A stretch of 64,000 bases of DNA from Papio anubis (GCF_008728515.1 NC_044986.1:65151159-65215158); one strand, 5' to 3'. Numbered from the stretch's first letter, positions 42,867-53,999 are shown. The notes: generated from the sequence alone by a model not told the origin. Program-made: numbers and translations.

Positions 42867-43069
42867 TACTCTGTATTTCTCAGGTATACAGAGACCATTG
42901 CAAATATAAGATAAAAAATAATTCCATCTTGAAATTTTTTAGTTCCAATATGACTTGACCACTCATGTGCCTCTTTAAGTGAAGAATGATTCTAACTCTT
43001 TTTAAATGCTTCTTTGTCTGATCTGCAGAGATCACAAAGATGGAAAGCCCTTAAGAATTTCTGTTTCTC

Positions 43070-43384
43070 GGCCAGGCTCGGTGGCTCACACCTGTAATCC
43101 CAGCACTTTTGGAGGCTGAGGCGGGCGGGTCACCTGAGGTCGGGAGTTCGAGACCAGCCTGACCAACATGGTGAAACACCGTCTCTACTAAAAATACCAA
43201 AATTAGCTGGGCATAGTGGCAGGCGCCTGTAATCCCAGCTACTCAAGAGGCTGAGACAGGAGAATCGCTTGAACCTGGGAGGTGGAGGTTGCAGTGAGCC
43301 GAGATTGCACCATTGCACTCCACTCTGGGCGACAGAGTGAGACTCCATCGACTCCATCTCAAAAAATAATAATAATAATAATAA
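43070..43384 (+). mobile_element. Alu
   Basis: GGCCAGGCTCGGTGGC to (AAT)n. CGACTCCAT is doubled near the tail. Target duplication AATTTCTGTTTCT. Confidence 0.93.
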
Positions 43385-43639
43385 TTTCTGTTTCTGTAGT
43401 TATGCCATGTAACACAAAACCATTCAGGTTAGAGGCCCACACCTTCCTATTCAATTTTTAAGACATGATCCATTTTGTAGGAGCTTGGGGATATTCAGGA
43501 AGTAGCTGACCCTTTAGGGAAAAAATGGCTAAGTATTTGGCTGTAGTTTAAAATTTTTCTCCCTAAATTCTCTCCCTCTTCTTTTGTTAATTGGACTGTT
43601 AATTGAACTAGTTTAAGTAAAATGATAAGAAGAATTTCA

Positions 43640-43951
43640 GCTGGGCATAGGGGCTCATGCCTGTAATCCTAGCACTTTGGGAGGCCGAGGCAGGCAGATT
43701 GCTTGAGCTCAGCAGTTTGAGACTAGCCTGAGCAACACGGCAAAACCTCATCTCTACAAAAAACGCAAAAAAATTAGCTAGGTGTTGTAGTGTACACCTG
43801 TAGTCCCAGTTACTCAGGAGGTTGAGGTGGGAGGATTGCTTGAACCCAGGACGTTGAGGTTACAGTGGGCAGAGATGGTGCCACTGCACTCCAGCCTGGG
43901 TGATGAAGTGAGACTTTGTCTCAAAAAAAAAACTAAAAAAAAAAAAAAAAA
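43640..43951 (+). mobile_element. AluJ-like
   Basis: GCTGGGCATAGGGGC to a long A-run. Flanks GAATTTCA. Confidence 0.92.
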
Positions 43952-44869
43952 GGAATTTCATACATCTGAACAAAAGGTTCCAATGCTTAAGACAGGTCTA
44001 CCTAATAATTTCAGGCCATGAAACCTCATAGCTAGATTCTACCTTGCAGCATCCTTGCAGCTGTAGCCCCTGTTCACAAGGCTTTATTCTTTCTGTGTAT
44101 TTCCAATTCAAATTCTTAGGAGAAACAATCACACTCAGGACTTCTCACACCAGGCCACGGTCCAATAAGTCAGGGTATGGCCTTGTCCTCATCAGGTGTG
44201 TGGGCAAGAAGACACTGGCATCACCTCCTCACCCTCTAGTAGTTTTGTCTTCACGGGCAAGTTGCCTAAACTCACTAAGCTTTCGTTTCTCTTGGGAAAG
44301 TAGTGGTTTAATAACATTATCCCTTTCGGAGGACTAATTTTTGGATAAAATTAGTTCACATATGTAAAATTCCTTAGTACAGTTCTAGGCACAAAGTGAG
44401 CTGAGAGTAAATGGAAATTGTCACCGACCTTATTATGATGGGAAAGACGCTGTACTAGATGCTACAGATATTGAGCCCAAAGTCACAATTCTGCACAGGG
44501 ACACAGGAAGACCACCCTTGATCCAGCAAGATGACAGCCATGATAGAACCCAGAAGAGAAGCTTTACCCCTCGTGAGACTATACAGGCGTAGGAGTTCAC
44601 TGCATTTGTCCTATGGGCTGCTTCCATCCATCCACCTCAGAATCAGAATTCAGATGTGAGACGGTGGTCTCAGGTTCACACGATTATTTGCATTGAAAGT
44701 GAAGCCAGACTTATTTGTCATAGGGAAGCCTTACTTGGCAGTTGTCTGAGCACATTTCTTACCACCTGTGACTGGAAAACACTTCTTAATCCAACTAGCT
44801 GCAATTCCCCCATCTATAAAAACAAAACAAAACAACCAGGGATAATAATATTAATAGTAAACACAGAGT
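43952..44869. other. Intergenic DNA, about 900 bp, probable MIR at 44250-44405
   Basis: GGGCAAGTTGCCTAAACTCAC, then TTCAGTTCTAGGCACAAAG-like text (near 44380) matches the + strand of MIR. The rest is single-copy with no gene. Confidence 0.5.
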
Positions 44870-45161
44870 TGGCAGGTACAGTGGCTCATGCCTGTACTCT
44901 GAACACCTTAGGAGGTCAAGGTGGGTGGATCGCTTGAACCCAGCAGTTCGAGACCAGCCTGGGCAACAAGGTGAAACCTCCTGTCTACCAAAAATGCAAA
45001 TACTAGCCAGGTGAGGTGGCATGTACACTGTGGTCCCAGATACTCTGGAGGCTGAGGTGGGAGGACACTTGAGCCCAGAGGACCAGGCTGCAGTGAGCCT
45101 CGCCACTGCACTCCAGCATGGGTGACACAGCATGGGTGACACAGTCTCAAAAAAAAAAAAG
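44870..45161 (+). mobile_element. Alu
   Basis: GGCAGGTACAGTGGC start. GCATGGGTGACACA is doubled at 45116-45144. Target duplication GTA(A/G)ACACAGAGT. Confidence 0.92.
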
Positions 45162-45399
45162 TAGACACAGAGTCATCGAATTAATGCCCCCAGCATATAG
45201 TGTTCAACGAATGTTAGCTATTGTTATTATCTATCATTTATTACATGCTTACTGGGGGCAGGGTATAAATTATCTCCATTTTTATAGTTGTTATTGAGGA
45301 CTGATGAGCCGAGGGAGTGGGAAGTCTGGAATGACTCCTAGATTTTGCCAAGCACCTCTGCTCCCTCAGAGTACTGTGTTCTGGTATCAAGTACAATGC

Positions 45400-45713
45400 C
45401 CTTCCTCTTCTTCTTCTTCTTCTTTTTTTTTTTTTTTCCGAGAGTCTTGCTCTGTCGCCCAGGCTGGAGTACAGTGGCACAATCTCGGCTCACTGCAACC
45501 TCCGCCTCCTGGGTTTAGGCAATTCTCCTGCCTCAGCCTCCTGAGTAGCTGGGATTACAGGAGCCCGCCACCACACCCGGTAATTTTTGTATTTTTAGTA
45601 GAGACGGAGTTTCACCTTGTAGGTGGGGCTGGTCTCGATCTCCTGACCTTGTGATCCACCCACCTCGGCCTCCCAAAGTGCTGGGATTACAGGCGTGAGC
45701 CACAGCGCCTGGC
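45400..45713 (-). mobile_element. Alu with (TTC)n tail
   Basis: (TTC)n 45400-45422 then a T-run and antisense Alu ending CAGCGCCTGGCC. CCTCTTCTTCTT-type flanks on both sides. Confidence 0.92.
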
Positions 45714-45918
45714 CCCCTCCTCTTCTTTTAGCATGTTGTATTTTCAAATGTGTTTTTTTTTCAAGGAGCCCTCCTGCTGGGCCTTAGTCTGGGTCCTCAG
45801 TCTGAATTGGCCCTCACTGCTTTGAGGCACCGGTCACATTCTGCCGCCACACATCACAAGCTCTCCCTTTGAACGTCAGAACTGAAGTTCTCCTTAGAAC
45901 TTCGGAAAGTCACGGATG

Positions 45919-46214
45919 AGGCCAGGCGTAGTGGCTCACGCCTGTAATCCCAGCACTTTGGGAGGCCGAGGTGGGCGGATCACGAGGTCAGGAGATCGAG
46001 ACCATCTTGGCTAACACGGTGAAACCCCATCTCTACTAACAATACAAAAAATTAGCCGGGCGTGGTGGCAGGCTCCTGTAGTCCCAGCTACTCAGGAGGC
46101 TGAGGAGGGAGAATGGTGTAAACCCGGGAGGCAGAGCTTGCAGTGAGCCGAGATCGCACCACTGCACTCCAGTCTGGGCGACAGAGTGAGACTCCGCCTC
46201 AAAAAAAAAAAAAA
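45919..46214 (+). mobile_element. AluY
   Basis: GGCCAGGCGTAGTGGC start. Flanks AAAGTCACGGATGA and AAAGTCATGGATGA are the target duplication. Confidence 0.93.
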
Positions 46215-46318
46215 GTCATGGATGAAAGGGTCCTCAGTTTATTATGGTGTGAAATAGTAGCTGGGACATTTCTGAGGCCCAGAGAAGGGAAATAACTTGC
46301 GTGAACAGGTTAGGAGCA

Positions 46319-46456
46319 GGCCAGGCGCTGTGGCCGGCGACCGTAGTCCCAACTTGGGAGGCTGAGGCCAGAGGATCTCTTGAGCCCAGAACTCAGCGAA
46401 TAGCCACTGCACTCCAGCCTGGGCAACACAGCAAGACCCCGCCTCAAAATACGAAA
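46319..46456 (+). mobile_element. Alu monomer at the CpG island edge
   Basis: GGCCAGGCGCTGTGGCC to CCCCGCCTCAAAA, about 135 bases. Last repeat before the STOX1 CpG island. Confidence 0.85.
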
Positions 46457-46499
46457 ATGGAAACAAACAACTAGCTTAGGCGCAGAACTGAGACTCAAA

Positions 46500-47560
46500 C
46501 CTAGGTTTCCTGTTCACCCCCCACACCCCCCAGGCCCCCGCTGATTCCTCGTGGCCGCTAACTTGGAACCGCCCCAAAGCCAGGTCGAAGGCGAGTCTCC
46601 CGCGCCCTGGGGACTCCTGGCCCTGCAGTTCGCATGGAGGATGGACGCAGTCAGGCTCTCCGGGAGCTGCGGGAAGCCCCAGGACTTGGAAAAGCCCCAG
46701 AGCGCGCCCCTAGGGGAAGGGGAGCTCGGGACCTCGAGGCGGCTGGAAGTCGAGGGCGTCGCCAGGGGTCCGTTTTGCGCTCGGGTGTGGAGAACGAAGC
46801 CGAACGCTGGGCTCTGGAATCCCCTCCAGAGCGCTCCGCCGGCCAAAGCGCGGCCGCCCCACCCCCGGCCCGCCAGGCGCAGTCGGCCCCGCCCCCTGGA
46901 GCTCCGTTCCCCCTGCAGCCAGCGCCGCGCGCAGTCGGCCGATCCTCCCACCAAGGGAGCTGCGTCCCAGCCGCCGCGCTCCACGAGGCCCTGGGTTGTG
47001 GGCTCCCGGCCGCCCGCGAAAGCATGGCCCGGCCCCTGCTGCGGGCGCCTGGCTCGGTGGCGCCAGTACTGTGCCTGCTGGAGGCGCAGAAGACTGCGGG
47101 GGCCGCGGAGGAGCCGGGCGGGCGCGCGGTGTTCCGCGCCTTCCGTCGCGCCAACGCGCGCTGCTTCTGGAACGCGCGGCTGGCGCGCGCCGCCTCGCGG
47201 CTGGCTTTCCAGGGCTGGCTGCGGCGCGGGGTGCTGCTGGTGCGCGCGCCCCCCGCCTGCCTGCAGGTGCTGCGCGATGCCTGGCGGCACCGGGCGCTAC
47301 GGCCGCCGCGCGGCTTCCGCATCAGGGCGGTGGGTGAGTGCGGGACCCGGAGGGGAGGGGCGTCCCGCGCCAGCTGTGGGCTCCGAGCTCCGCTCTACAG
47401 GGGCGAGCGCGGCCCGGTCTTCTACCACAGAGGCTAGGCGCCGCTCTGAGAGCCCGGGGGCGGCGGTTGGGCGGCCAGTCCAGGGGGCCCAAACGCCCCG
47501 GAGACGTTCCCTCCCGCTTGGACACTGCAGCTATAGTCCCCAAGGTGTGCCTGGTCGCTG
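46500..47560. promoter_or_regulatory. CpG island and probable STOX1 promoter
   Basis: GC-rich and CpG-dense, free of Alus, unlike its AT-rich, Alu-packed surroundings. GC-box GGCCCCGCCCCCT at 46886-46898 and a CCCCACCCCC-type motif near 46858 are possible Sp1/KLF sites upstream of the STOX1 start. I see no TATA box close by. The start of transcription cannot be fixed from sequence alone. Confidence 0.85.
47024..47333 (+). CDS. STOX1: STOX1 exon 1 (coding part)
   Basis: Codes for the first 103 residues of storkhead box 1, starting MARPLLRAPGSVAPVLCLLE, followed by GRAVFRAFRRANARCFWNAR and ending PPRGFRIRAVG. I recognise it from the human N-terminus, from which it differs at several early residues. 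STOX1 is a winged-helix transcriptional regulator studied in placenta, pre-eclampsia and neural cells; the winged helix is encoded further on. The start is chosen because GAAAGCATGG has A at -3 and G at +4 and matches the known protein. The exon ends in one base of a Gly codon, followed by donor GTGAGTG at 47334. The frame is open upstream to an ATG at 46634. Later exons are outside the window. Confidence 0.95.
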
Positions 47561-47931
47561 CTAGGACTGGCTCCGGGCTGCGTCCGTTCCACAACTCTTA
47601 AAGCCAGTGGAGTGCACAGAAGGAACTTTCTGCTTAGAAAAGTGATGGTCTGGATAGGGACACTTCGGCCTAGGGGCCACTGTCTAGGCTCCACCGGGGC
47701 GCTTAGGAAGGGTGCCCCAGGGGAATGGCCAGAGTTTACCAAATCTGGCGGCTTTATTATTTATTTAGCTACAGATCCGCAGCGGACAGCATTCTGGTTT
47801 TCACATCCTGCAGTGTGGTGGTCTTGCGTCGGGACCTAGCAGCTTTGGGGTCGTTAACTTCTTGGGGAAAATAAGTAGCGTCTCATCCCTTTAGCTGAAT
47901 AGACAGGATTCCACCTTCCCAGTCTTTTCAG

Positions 47932-47996
47932 ACTTAGCTGTTTGTTAGACAACAAACAGCTAAGTTTGTTATAAAGGCAGCTTTTTGCCTTTATAA
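47932..47996. repeat. Two adjacent perfect inverted repeats
   Basis: First: arms ACTTAGCTGTTTGTT (47932-47946) and AACAAACAGCTAAGT (47951-47965), 15 bp, loop 4. Second: arms TTATAAAGGCA (47969-47979) and TGCCTTTATAA (47986-47996), 11 bp, loop 6. Only three bases separate them. Confidence 0.95.
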
Positions 47997-48266
47997 AATA
48001 GCTTCTCATTCGAGAAACTAAACCACTGCACCTGTGAGTGGTCTCTGACTCTGGGCACTAAACCCAGGCAGGTGTGTCAGCTCCTTGTAACATCCTGGTT
48101 CTTGTCTGCATTTATGTGAGGCTGTAAGGGCCGTTTGATGGTGTGTTGACAAATCACCGGTTGTTCAGCGCCTAATTTTCATTCTTACCAAGGAACTGCT
48201 CTGTGTTAGTCCATAAATCATCCTCTTCCATCCGAGAAGGAGCCATAAATAAAAAACATTTGTTTG

Positions 48267-48590
48267 GCCAGGCGCGGTGGCACTGTGTAATCCCAGCACT
48301 TTGAGAGGCCGAGGCGAGTGGATCACCTGCGTTCAGGAGTTAGAGACCAGCCTGGCTAACATGCTGAAACCCCTCAGGAGTTCAAGACCAGCCTGGCTAA
48401 CGTCATGAAACCCCGCCTCTACTAAAAATACAAAAATTAGCCGGGGCGTGGTGGCAGGCGCCTGTAATCCCAGCTACTTGGGAGGCTGAGGCAGGAGAAT
48501 CGCTTGAATCCAGGAGGTGGAGGTTGCAGCGAGCCGAGATAGTGCCATTGCACTCCAGCCTGGGTGACGAGTGAAACCCCATCTCAAAAA
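48267..48590 (+). mobile_element. Alu with internal duplication
   Basis: GGCCAGGCGCGGTGGC start. CAGGAGTT(A/C)(A)GAGACCAGCC-type text occurs twice (48325-48370 and 48376-48412), a duplication of about 50 bases. The tail runs into a purine microsatellite. Confidence 0.9.
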
Positions 48591-48712
48591 GAAAAAAGAA
48601 GAAGAGGAAGAGGAAGAAGAGGAAGAGGAGGAAGAAGAAGAAGAGGAAGAGGAGGAAGAGGAAGAAGGAGGAGGAGGAGGAGGAGGAGGAAGAAAGAAGA
48701 AAGAAGAAACAT
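48588..48712. repeat. (GAA/GAG/GGA)n purine tract
   Basis: About 125 bases with almost only G and A on the + strand, grown from the Alu tail. It is in STOX1 intron 1, about 1.25 kb after exon 1. Confidence 0.95.
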
Positions 48713-49457
48713 GGCAGTAAGAAGCAAGCACCTGAGCTGCCTATAACTGTGTATCATCCATTCAGAGATGGTATTACCACATCCCAGCCGCCAGTGCTTT
48801 AAACCTTCGCTTCTCACCTACGTCCATGCTGTCTGTTCCCTCTTCTCCCCACTTCACCCCCGTTTTTCTTAAGCACAAAAAAGAGCTCACTGCAAAATCA
48901 CATGTACACATTTCCTCTCCTTTTACTTGCAGGAGTGAAGAAAATAGGTTTCTGGCTCTGAGAGCAGTGAGCCGAGTAACCAAGCCAAAATACTCATGAG
49001 CGAAGAGGTCTTTCAGACAGGCTTGATGAAAAACTCTTTTTAGTTCTGCGTCCTCAGTTTTTCTGGTTTGAATTAGTGGCTACATTCTCAGGGCCTCCCT
49101 TTCAAAGGGTGAGCATAGAGTATATTGTAGAGAGGGATTGGGATGCAGGGCAGGGGTTCTAGGCCTGGAGGTGAAATAAGGAGGGCTTGTGCTAAGTCAC
49201 GGGCCACCACTAATGCCCCAGTGAGCTGTGGTAAATGCTGGTGTCTGTGTTGGTGCTGTCTGCTGCCGTCTGAAATATGCAGCACACGTCACCTGTTGCT
49301 CCCATTGTCTTCTGCCCAGTAGGTAACGCCGCCTCATACACAGCTCAGGATGCAGTGGACACTGTATTCTATGGGGTGTGCAACACAGTGGACATCGCCC
49401 TGGGTCATCACCCTTGACTTGGGTCTCCTGGAATGGTTTTGAGGTTTTTAAATTTAA
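48713..49457. other. Single-copy intronic DNA, about 745 bp
   Basis: No transposon recognised and no exon with plausible splice sites seen. Confidence 0.55.
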
Positions 49458-49758
49458 TTTTAATTTTTTTTTTTTTTTTTGACAGAGTCTCTCTGTTGCT
49501 GAGACTGGAGTGCAATGGTGCAATCTTGGCTCACTGCAACCTCTACCTCCTGGGTTCAAGTGCTTCTCCTGCCTCAGTCTCTGGAGTAGCTGGGACTTTA
49601 GGTGCCTGCCACCATACCTGGCTAATTTTTGTATTTTTAGTAGAGATGGGATTTCACCATGTTGGCCAGGCTGGTCTCAAACTGCTGACCTCAAGTGATC
49701 TGCCCACCTCAGCCTCCCAAAGTGCTGGGATTACAGACGTGAGCCACCGTGTCTGGCG
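49458..49758 (-). mobile_element. Alu
   Basis: T-run 49464-49480, ending CCACCGTGTCTGGC. Confidence 0.92.
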
Positions 49759-50298
49759 ATTTTTGTTCTTTATAATATTTTTATTTCTTTGTTTAAGCCC
49801 TAACCATGGGAAGGACAGATTTTGAAGTTTTTAACTAGTCCTGATAAGAATTTGAACATTTAGCTGGGATTTGGACAAAGCCACCCATTTGGACACTTTG
49901 AGGAGCAAAATGGAGAAATCTTATTTGATGCTGAGTGATGGATACACATGGGGATGCTTTTACTTTGAATAGTGTTGCTAATTGCTGATTTCTGGTCTAA
50001 CTTGGGGCCCCTAGGTTCATATCTAAGGAGAAGAGGCAGCTCTTGGGCTACCTTAGAGTCCTGGAGGGTGGCAAAGGCAGGAGAAGCTGCTTTCCCCAAA
50101 AGGAATTGAAAGTTTAGGTCGGCTTGCTCTCTTGCCTCTTGCAGCACCGGCTTCCAGAAGGGCAGGGAAAGAGCTGCTGTAGACTATTGCAGGTTGTTGC
50201 TCCATTCTCACTGTTATTTTGTGGGAAAGAGCAAAATGCTAGAAATGGACACAAAGAGTCAATCTGTTGTCTTTGCTCTAGATGTTTTGTTGGTTGTT
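49759..50298. other. Single-copy intronic DNA, about 540 bp
   Basis: No feature recognised. Confidence 0.55.
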
Positions 50299-50592
50299 TG
50301 TTTATTTTTGAGATTGTGTTTCACCCTTGTTGCCCAGGCTGGAGTGCAATGGCGTGATCTCGGCTTACTGAAACCTTCACCTCCTGGGTTCATGCGATTC
50401 TCCTGCCTTAGCATCCTGGTAGCTGGGATTACAGGTGCCTGCCACCATGCCTGGCTAAATTTTTTTGTATTTTTATTAGAGATGGGGTTTCACCGTGTTG
50501 GCCATGCTGGTCTTGAACTCCTGACTCAGGTGATCCGCCCACAGCGGCCTCCCAAAGTGCTGAGATTACAGGAATGAGCCACCGGGCCTGGC
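50299..50592 (-). mobile_element. Alu
   Basis: GAGATTGTGTTTCACCC to CGGGCCTGGC. Target duplication CTAGATGTTTT. Confidence 0.92.
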
Positions 50593-51029
50593 TAGATGTT
50601 TTTTTAAAGGCTGATTTTCTGCTGCATAAAAGCATTAGGGTATAGGAAGCATTGCTGGCTACTCAGGCAGAAAATGCAGGGAGAGAGGGATGACGGTCAG
50701 CTTTTTAAGTCCAGCTGTGCTGCCTTGGGTCCTTCTAGATTTATGGACCTGGGACTCATCAGGTACAAGGAGGGAGCACCCTGGCCAAGCAGACAGGAGT
50801 GACTGGAGCCCCAGGTGCAGACCTGAACTTAAGTCATGCAGAAGTTTATGTTTTCTCCAAGTTTTGTGCCTTTTCTCTCAGTCTTCACTCTCTCTACCTT
50901 TACCTTTCCTCTGGTAAGAAAAATAATTCCCAGGCAGAGAGTATTTCTCTAAAAAGACAGACATTGGATCTTTAGCTTGATTAACAAGGGGCTAACTCTG
51001 CCTTTGTGCTCCAGTCCTCAAATGTATTT
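50593..51029. other. Single-copy intronic DNA
   Basis: No feature recognised in about 435 bases. Confidence 0.55.
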
Positions 51030-51169
51030 TTCTTTTCTTTTTTTTAAGTGGAGACGAGGCCTTGCTCTGATTCCCAGGCTGGTCTCTAACTGCTGGGTCC
51101 GAGGGATCCTCCCCCCTCGGCCTTCCTTTCAAAGTGCTGGGATTACCAGTGTGAGTCACTGCACCTGGC
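51030..51169 (-). mobile_element. Alu monomer (FRAM-like)
   Basis: GGAGACGAGGCCTTGC to CTGCACCTGGC, one monomer. Its 5' side has a CCTCGGCCTTCC change. Confidence 0.85.
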
Positions 51170-51490
51170 TCAAATGTTTTCTTTTCTGTTTTTCATTAGC
51201 CAGTGACATTAACAAATGAAAGAGTGAGTTCTGGAAGCTGGAGGGAGACTGCTGCCTAACCAGCTGAGCCACTGGGGAAGGAGGTACTACAGGGAGGTGG
51301 GCCACCTGTATTTGTTTGGAAGAATCTGTTGCTACTATGAGAATACACCTAATGGGACAGGACAGATTAATGGTGGGCAGCCACTTGGCCAGACAAGTTT
51401 GTTCTCTTCTCCTGAAATTTGTGGCTGGGGTGTCTCCACCTGTCACCCCCAGCAGGGCCTTTCATCTTTTCTCACTGAATATAAATGCCC
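51170..51490. other. Single-copy intronic DNA
   Basis: About 320 bases, no feature recognised. Confidence 0.55.
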
Positions 51491-51778
51491 CAGGCCATGC
51501 CTGGTGGCTCTTGCCTGTAATCCCAGCACTTTGGGTGGCTGAGGTGGGCGGATCACTTGAGGTCAGGAGTTTGAGACCAGCCTGGCCAACATGATGAAAC
51601 CCTGTCTCTATTAAAAATAGAAAAATTAGCCCGGCATGGTGGCACGTGCCTGTAATCCCATCTACTTGGGAGGTGAAAGCAGGAGAACCCAGGAGGCAGA
51701 GGTTGCAGTGAGTGGAGATTGTGCCACTACATTTCAACCTGGGCAAAAGAGTGAGACTGTCTTTAAAAAAAAAAAAAA
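51491..51778 (+). mobile_element. Alu
   Basis: GGCCATGCCTGGTGGC to GAGACTGTCTTTAAAAA. Confidence 0.92.
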
Positions 51779-51862
51779 GCACCAAGTGCTGGTGGCTCTT
51801 TTTCAATACTCGCTTCGTGAATTCATTCATGAGCCAGGTACTGGTCTAGGTGCCTCTGTGTG

Positions 51863-52168
51863 TTTTGTTTTGTTTTGAGGCAGAGTCTTACTCTCTCACT
51901 CAGGCTGGAGTGTAATGGTACAATCATGGGTCACTGCAGCTTCGACCTCCTGGGTGCAAATGATCGTCCTACCTCAGCCTCTTGTGTAGCTGGGACCACA
52001 GGTGCACGCGACCATGCCTAGCTAATTAAAAAAAAATTATTTTTCAGTAGAGGCAGGTCTTGCTCACTATGTTGTCCAGGTTGGTCTCAGACTCCTGGGC
52101 TCAAGCAATCCTCCTGCCTCTGCCTCTCAAAGTGCTGGGATTACAGGCATGAGCCACCTCGCCCAGCT
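51863..52168 (-). mobile_element. AluJ-like
   Basis: (TTTTG)n then GAGGCAGAGTCTTAC, ending CCACCTCGCCCAGC. Confidence 0.92.
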
Positions 52169-52175
52169 GCTTCTG

Positions 52176-52471
52176 TGTTTTTTGTTTTTGTTTTTGTTTT
52201 TTGAGACAGAGTCTTAGTCTGTCGCCCAGGCTGGAGTGCAGTGGTGCGATCTCAGCTCACTGCAACCTCCGCCTCCAAATCCTGAATTCAAGGGATTCTC
52301 CTGTATCAGCCTCCCGAGTAGCCGGGACTACAGGCGCGTGCCACCATGCCCAGCTAAGTTTTTTTGTAATTTTAGTAGAGATGGGGTTTCTCCTTGTTGG
52401 TCAGGCTGGTCTGGAACTCCTGACCTCAGGTGATTCATCCGCCTTGGCCTCCCAAAGTGCTGGGATGACCG
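52176..52471 (-). mobile_element. Alu, 5' end shortened
   Basis: (GTTTTT)n then GAGACAGAGTCTTAG, ending GGGATGACCGGCCC, so the usual ACAGGCGTGAGCCACC is missing. Target duplication CTTCTGTGTTTT. Confidence 0.9.
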
Positions 52472-53164
52472 GCCCACTTCTGTGTTTTGATGCATCTTTC
52501 ATTCAGACTTGCCTCTGCTAGAGGGAAATAGAGTCAGGCTCTTTTTCCCACATCCAGTTCAAGAGGGGATAGCTGAGTGGGAGGATAGCTGAGTGGGAGG
52601 CCATGTGGGAACCAAGCTGGTTCACACAATCTTCTCCATCCCACAGTGACTCCTCTGGGTACTACAGGTTCTGCCTTTAGTTAGGCAGGAGTTCTTTGTG
52701 CTTTGGGAGGTGCTGAAGATCAGGCACGTTGGGTTGGCCGAAGGGAAGTGATGGGAGGATCTTCCACCTCTCCTCATGCTCCTCCTACCTGATCCCCCAA
52801 ACCCCTCTGAGCATGGCCTTCCAATCACAGAGAGATATTGAGGCAAAATTGCAGGTACTCTAGGAGTGTAGAGTGTAGTATCTGCACTAATGCTAGATGT
52901 TGACTGGTTTCAGACTCTATCCCGGGATCTGGATTGGGAGAGAAGAGCAGTGCTCGGGTACTCGGTGCCTGATGCTGCAAGAATTGGGCAAGTCTCTGGA
53001 CCACTGTTCTTATTTGTTCTGTGACTTAGGGAATGGTGTGGTGGAGCGTATACAAATGGTGAGGAAAGGGAGTGGTCTCATTCCTATTCTGTCTGATTTC
53101 TGAAGTCCTACCTTGAATGGCGGTAGGGCATCTTGTAGCACTTCATACCTAATGGAATTTTGTA
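52472..53164. other. Single-copy intronic DNA, about 690 bp
   Basis: Contains a short tandem repeat of GATAGCTGAGTGGGAG near 52566-52600. No exon seen. Confidence 0.55.
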
Positions 53165-53345
53165 GGTAAAATTTATATTTAGGGAAATGCACACATCTTA
53201 AGTTTACTATATGATAAAATTTTCAAATGCATACATGTGTGTCACCCACATTCCTAGCAGGATTAGAACATTACCATTACCCCAGAAAGTTCCTTTCCCA
53301 GTCAGCTCTGCTTCGATCCTCAGAGATAACCATTATTCTGAATTT
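53165..53345 (-). mobile_element. Old L1 fragment
   Basis: TTACTATATGATAAAATTTTC, then GTGTGTCACCCACATTCC, GAACATTACCATTACCCC and GATAACCATTATTCTGAA follow the antisense L1M order. Confidence 0.55.
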
Positions 53346-53652
53346 TTTTTTCCTTTTTTTCTTTTTTTTTTTTGAGACAGAGTCTCGCACTGTCACCCAG
53401 GCTGGAGTGCAGTGGTGCACTCTCAGCTCACTACAACCTCTGCCTCCAGGGTTCTAGTGATTCTCATGCCTTAGCCTCCCGAGTAGCTGTGATTACAGGT
53501 GTCTGCCACTACACCCGGCTAATTTTGTATTTTTAGTAGAGATGGGGTTTCTCCATGTTGGCCAGGCTGGTCTCAAATTCACAACCTCAAGTGATCCATC
53601 TGCCTTGGCCTCCCAAAGTGCTGGGCTTGTAGGCATGAGCCACCATACCCGG
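53346..53652 (-). mobile_element. Alu
   Basis: GAGACAGAGTCTCGC to ACCATACCCGGCC. Confidence 0.93.
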
Positions 53653-53659
53653 CCAGGCT

Positions 53660-53661
53660 TT

Positions 53662-53701
<40 letters not shown>

Positions 53702-53986
53702 TTTTGAGACGGAGTCTTGCTCTGTTGTTCAGGCTGGAGTGCAGTGGCACGATCTCAGCTCACTGTAGCCTCCACCTCCTGGGTTTAAGCAATTCTCCTG
53801 CCTCAGCCTCCTGAGTAGCTTGGATTACAGGCACCCGCTGCCATGCCTGGGTAATTTTTGTATTTTTAGTAGAGACAGGGTTTCACCATGTTGGCCAGGC
53901 TGGTCTCGAACTCCTGACCTCAAGTGATCTGCCCGCCTCGGCCTCCCAAAGTGCTGTGATTACAGGCATGAGCCACCGCGCCCGGC
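53660..53986 (-). mobile_element. Alu with (TTTA)n tail
   Basis: About ten TTTA units at 53664-53704, then GAGACGGAGTCTTGC, ending CCGCGCCCGGC. Target duplication GGCTTTATTATT. Confidence 0.93.
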
Positions 53987-53999
53987 TGGCTTTATTATT

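Noticed and set aside
46514..47290. 258-codon open frame on the minus strand across the CpG island
   Set aside because: It is the shadow of GC-rich DNA opposite STOX1 exon 1. The peptide is low-complexity Arg/Ala/Gly/Pro with no known domain.
46551..47564. 337-codon + strand frame in the CpG island
   Set aside because: It is out of frame with STOX1 exon 1, runs through the splice donor, and has Arg/Pro/Ala-rich composition typical of GC-rich shadows.
48564..48817. Glu/Arg- or Ser/Leu-rich frames over 48564-48817
   Set aside because: They are translations of the (GAA/GAG/GGA)n purine tract.
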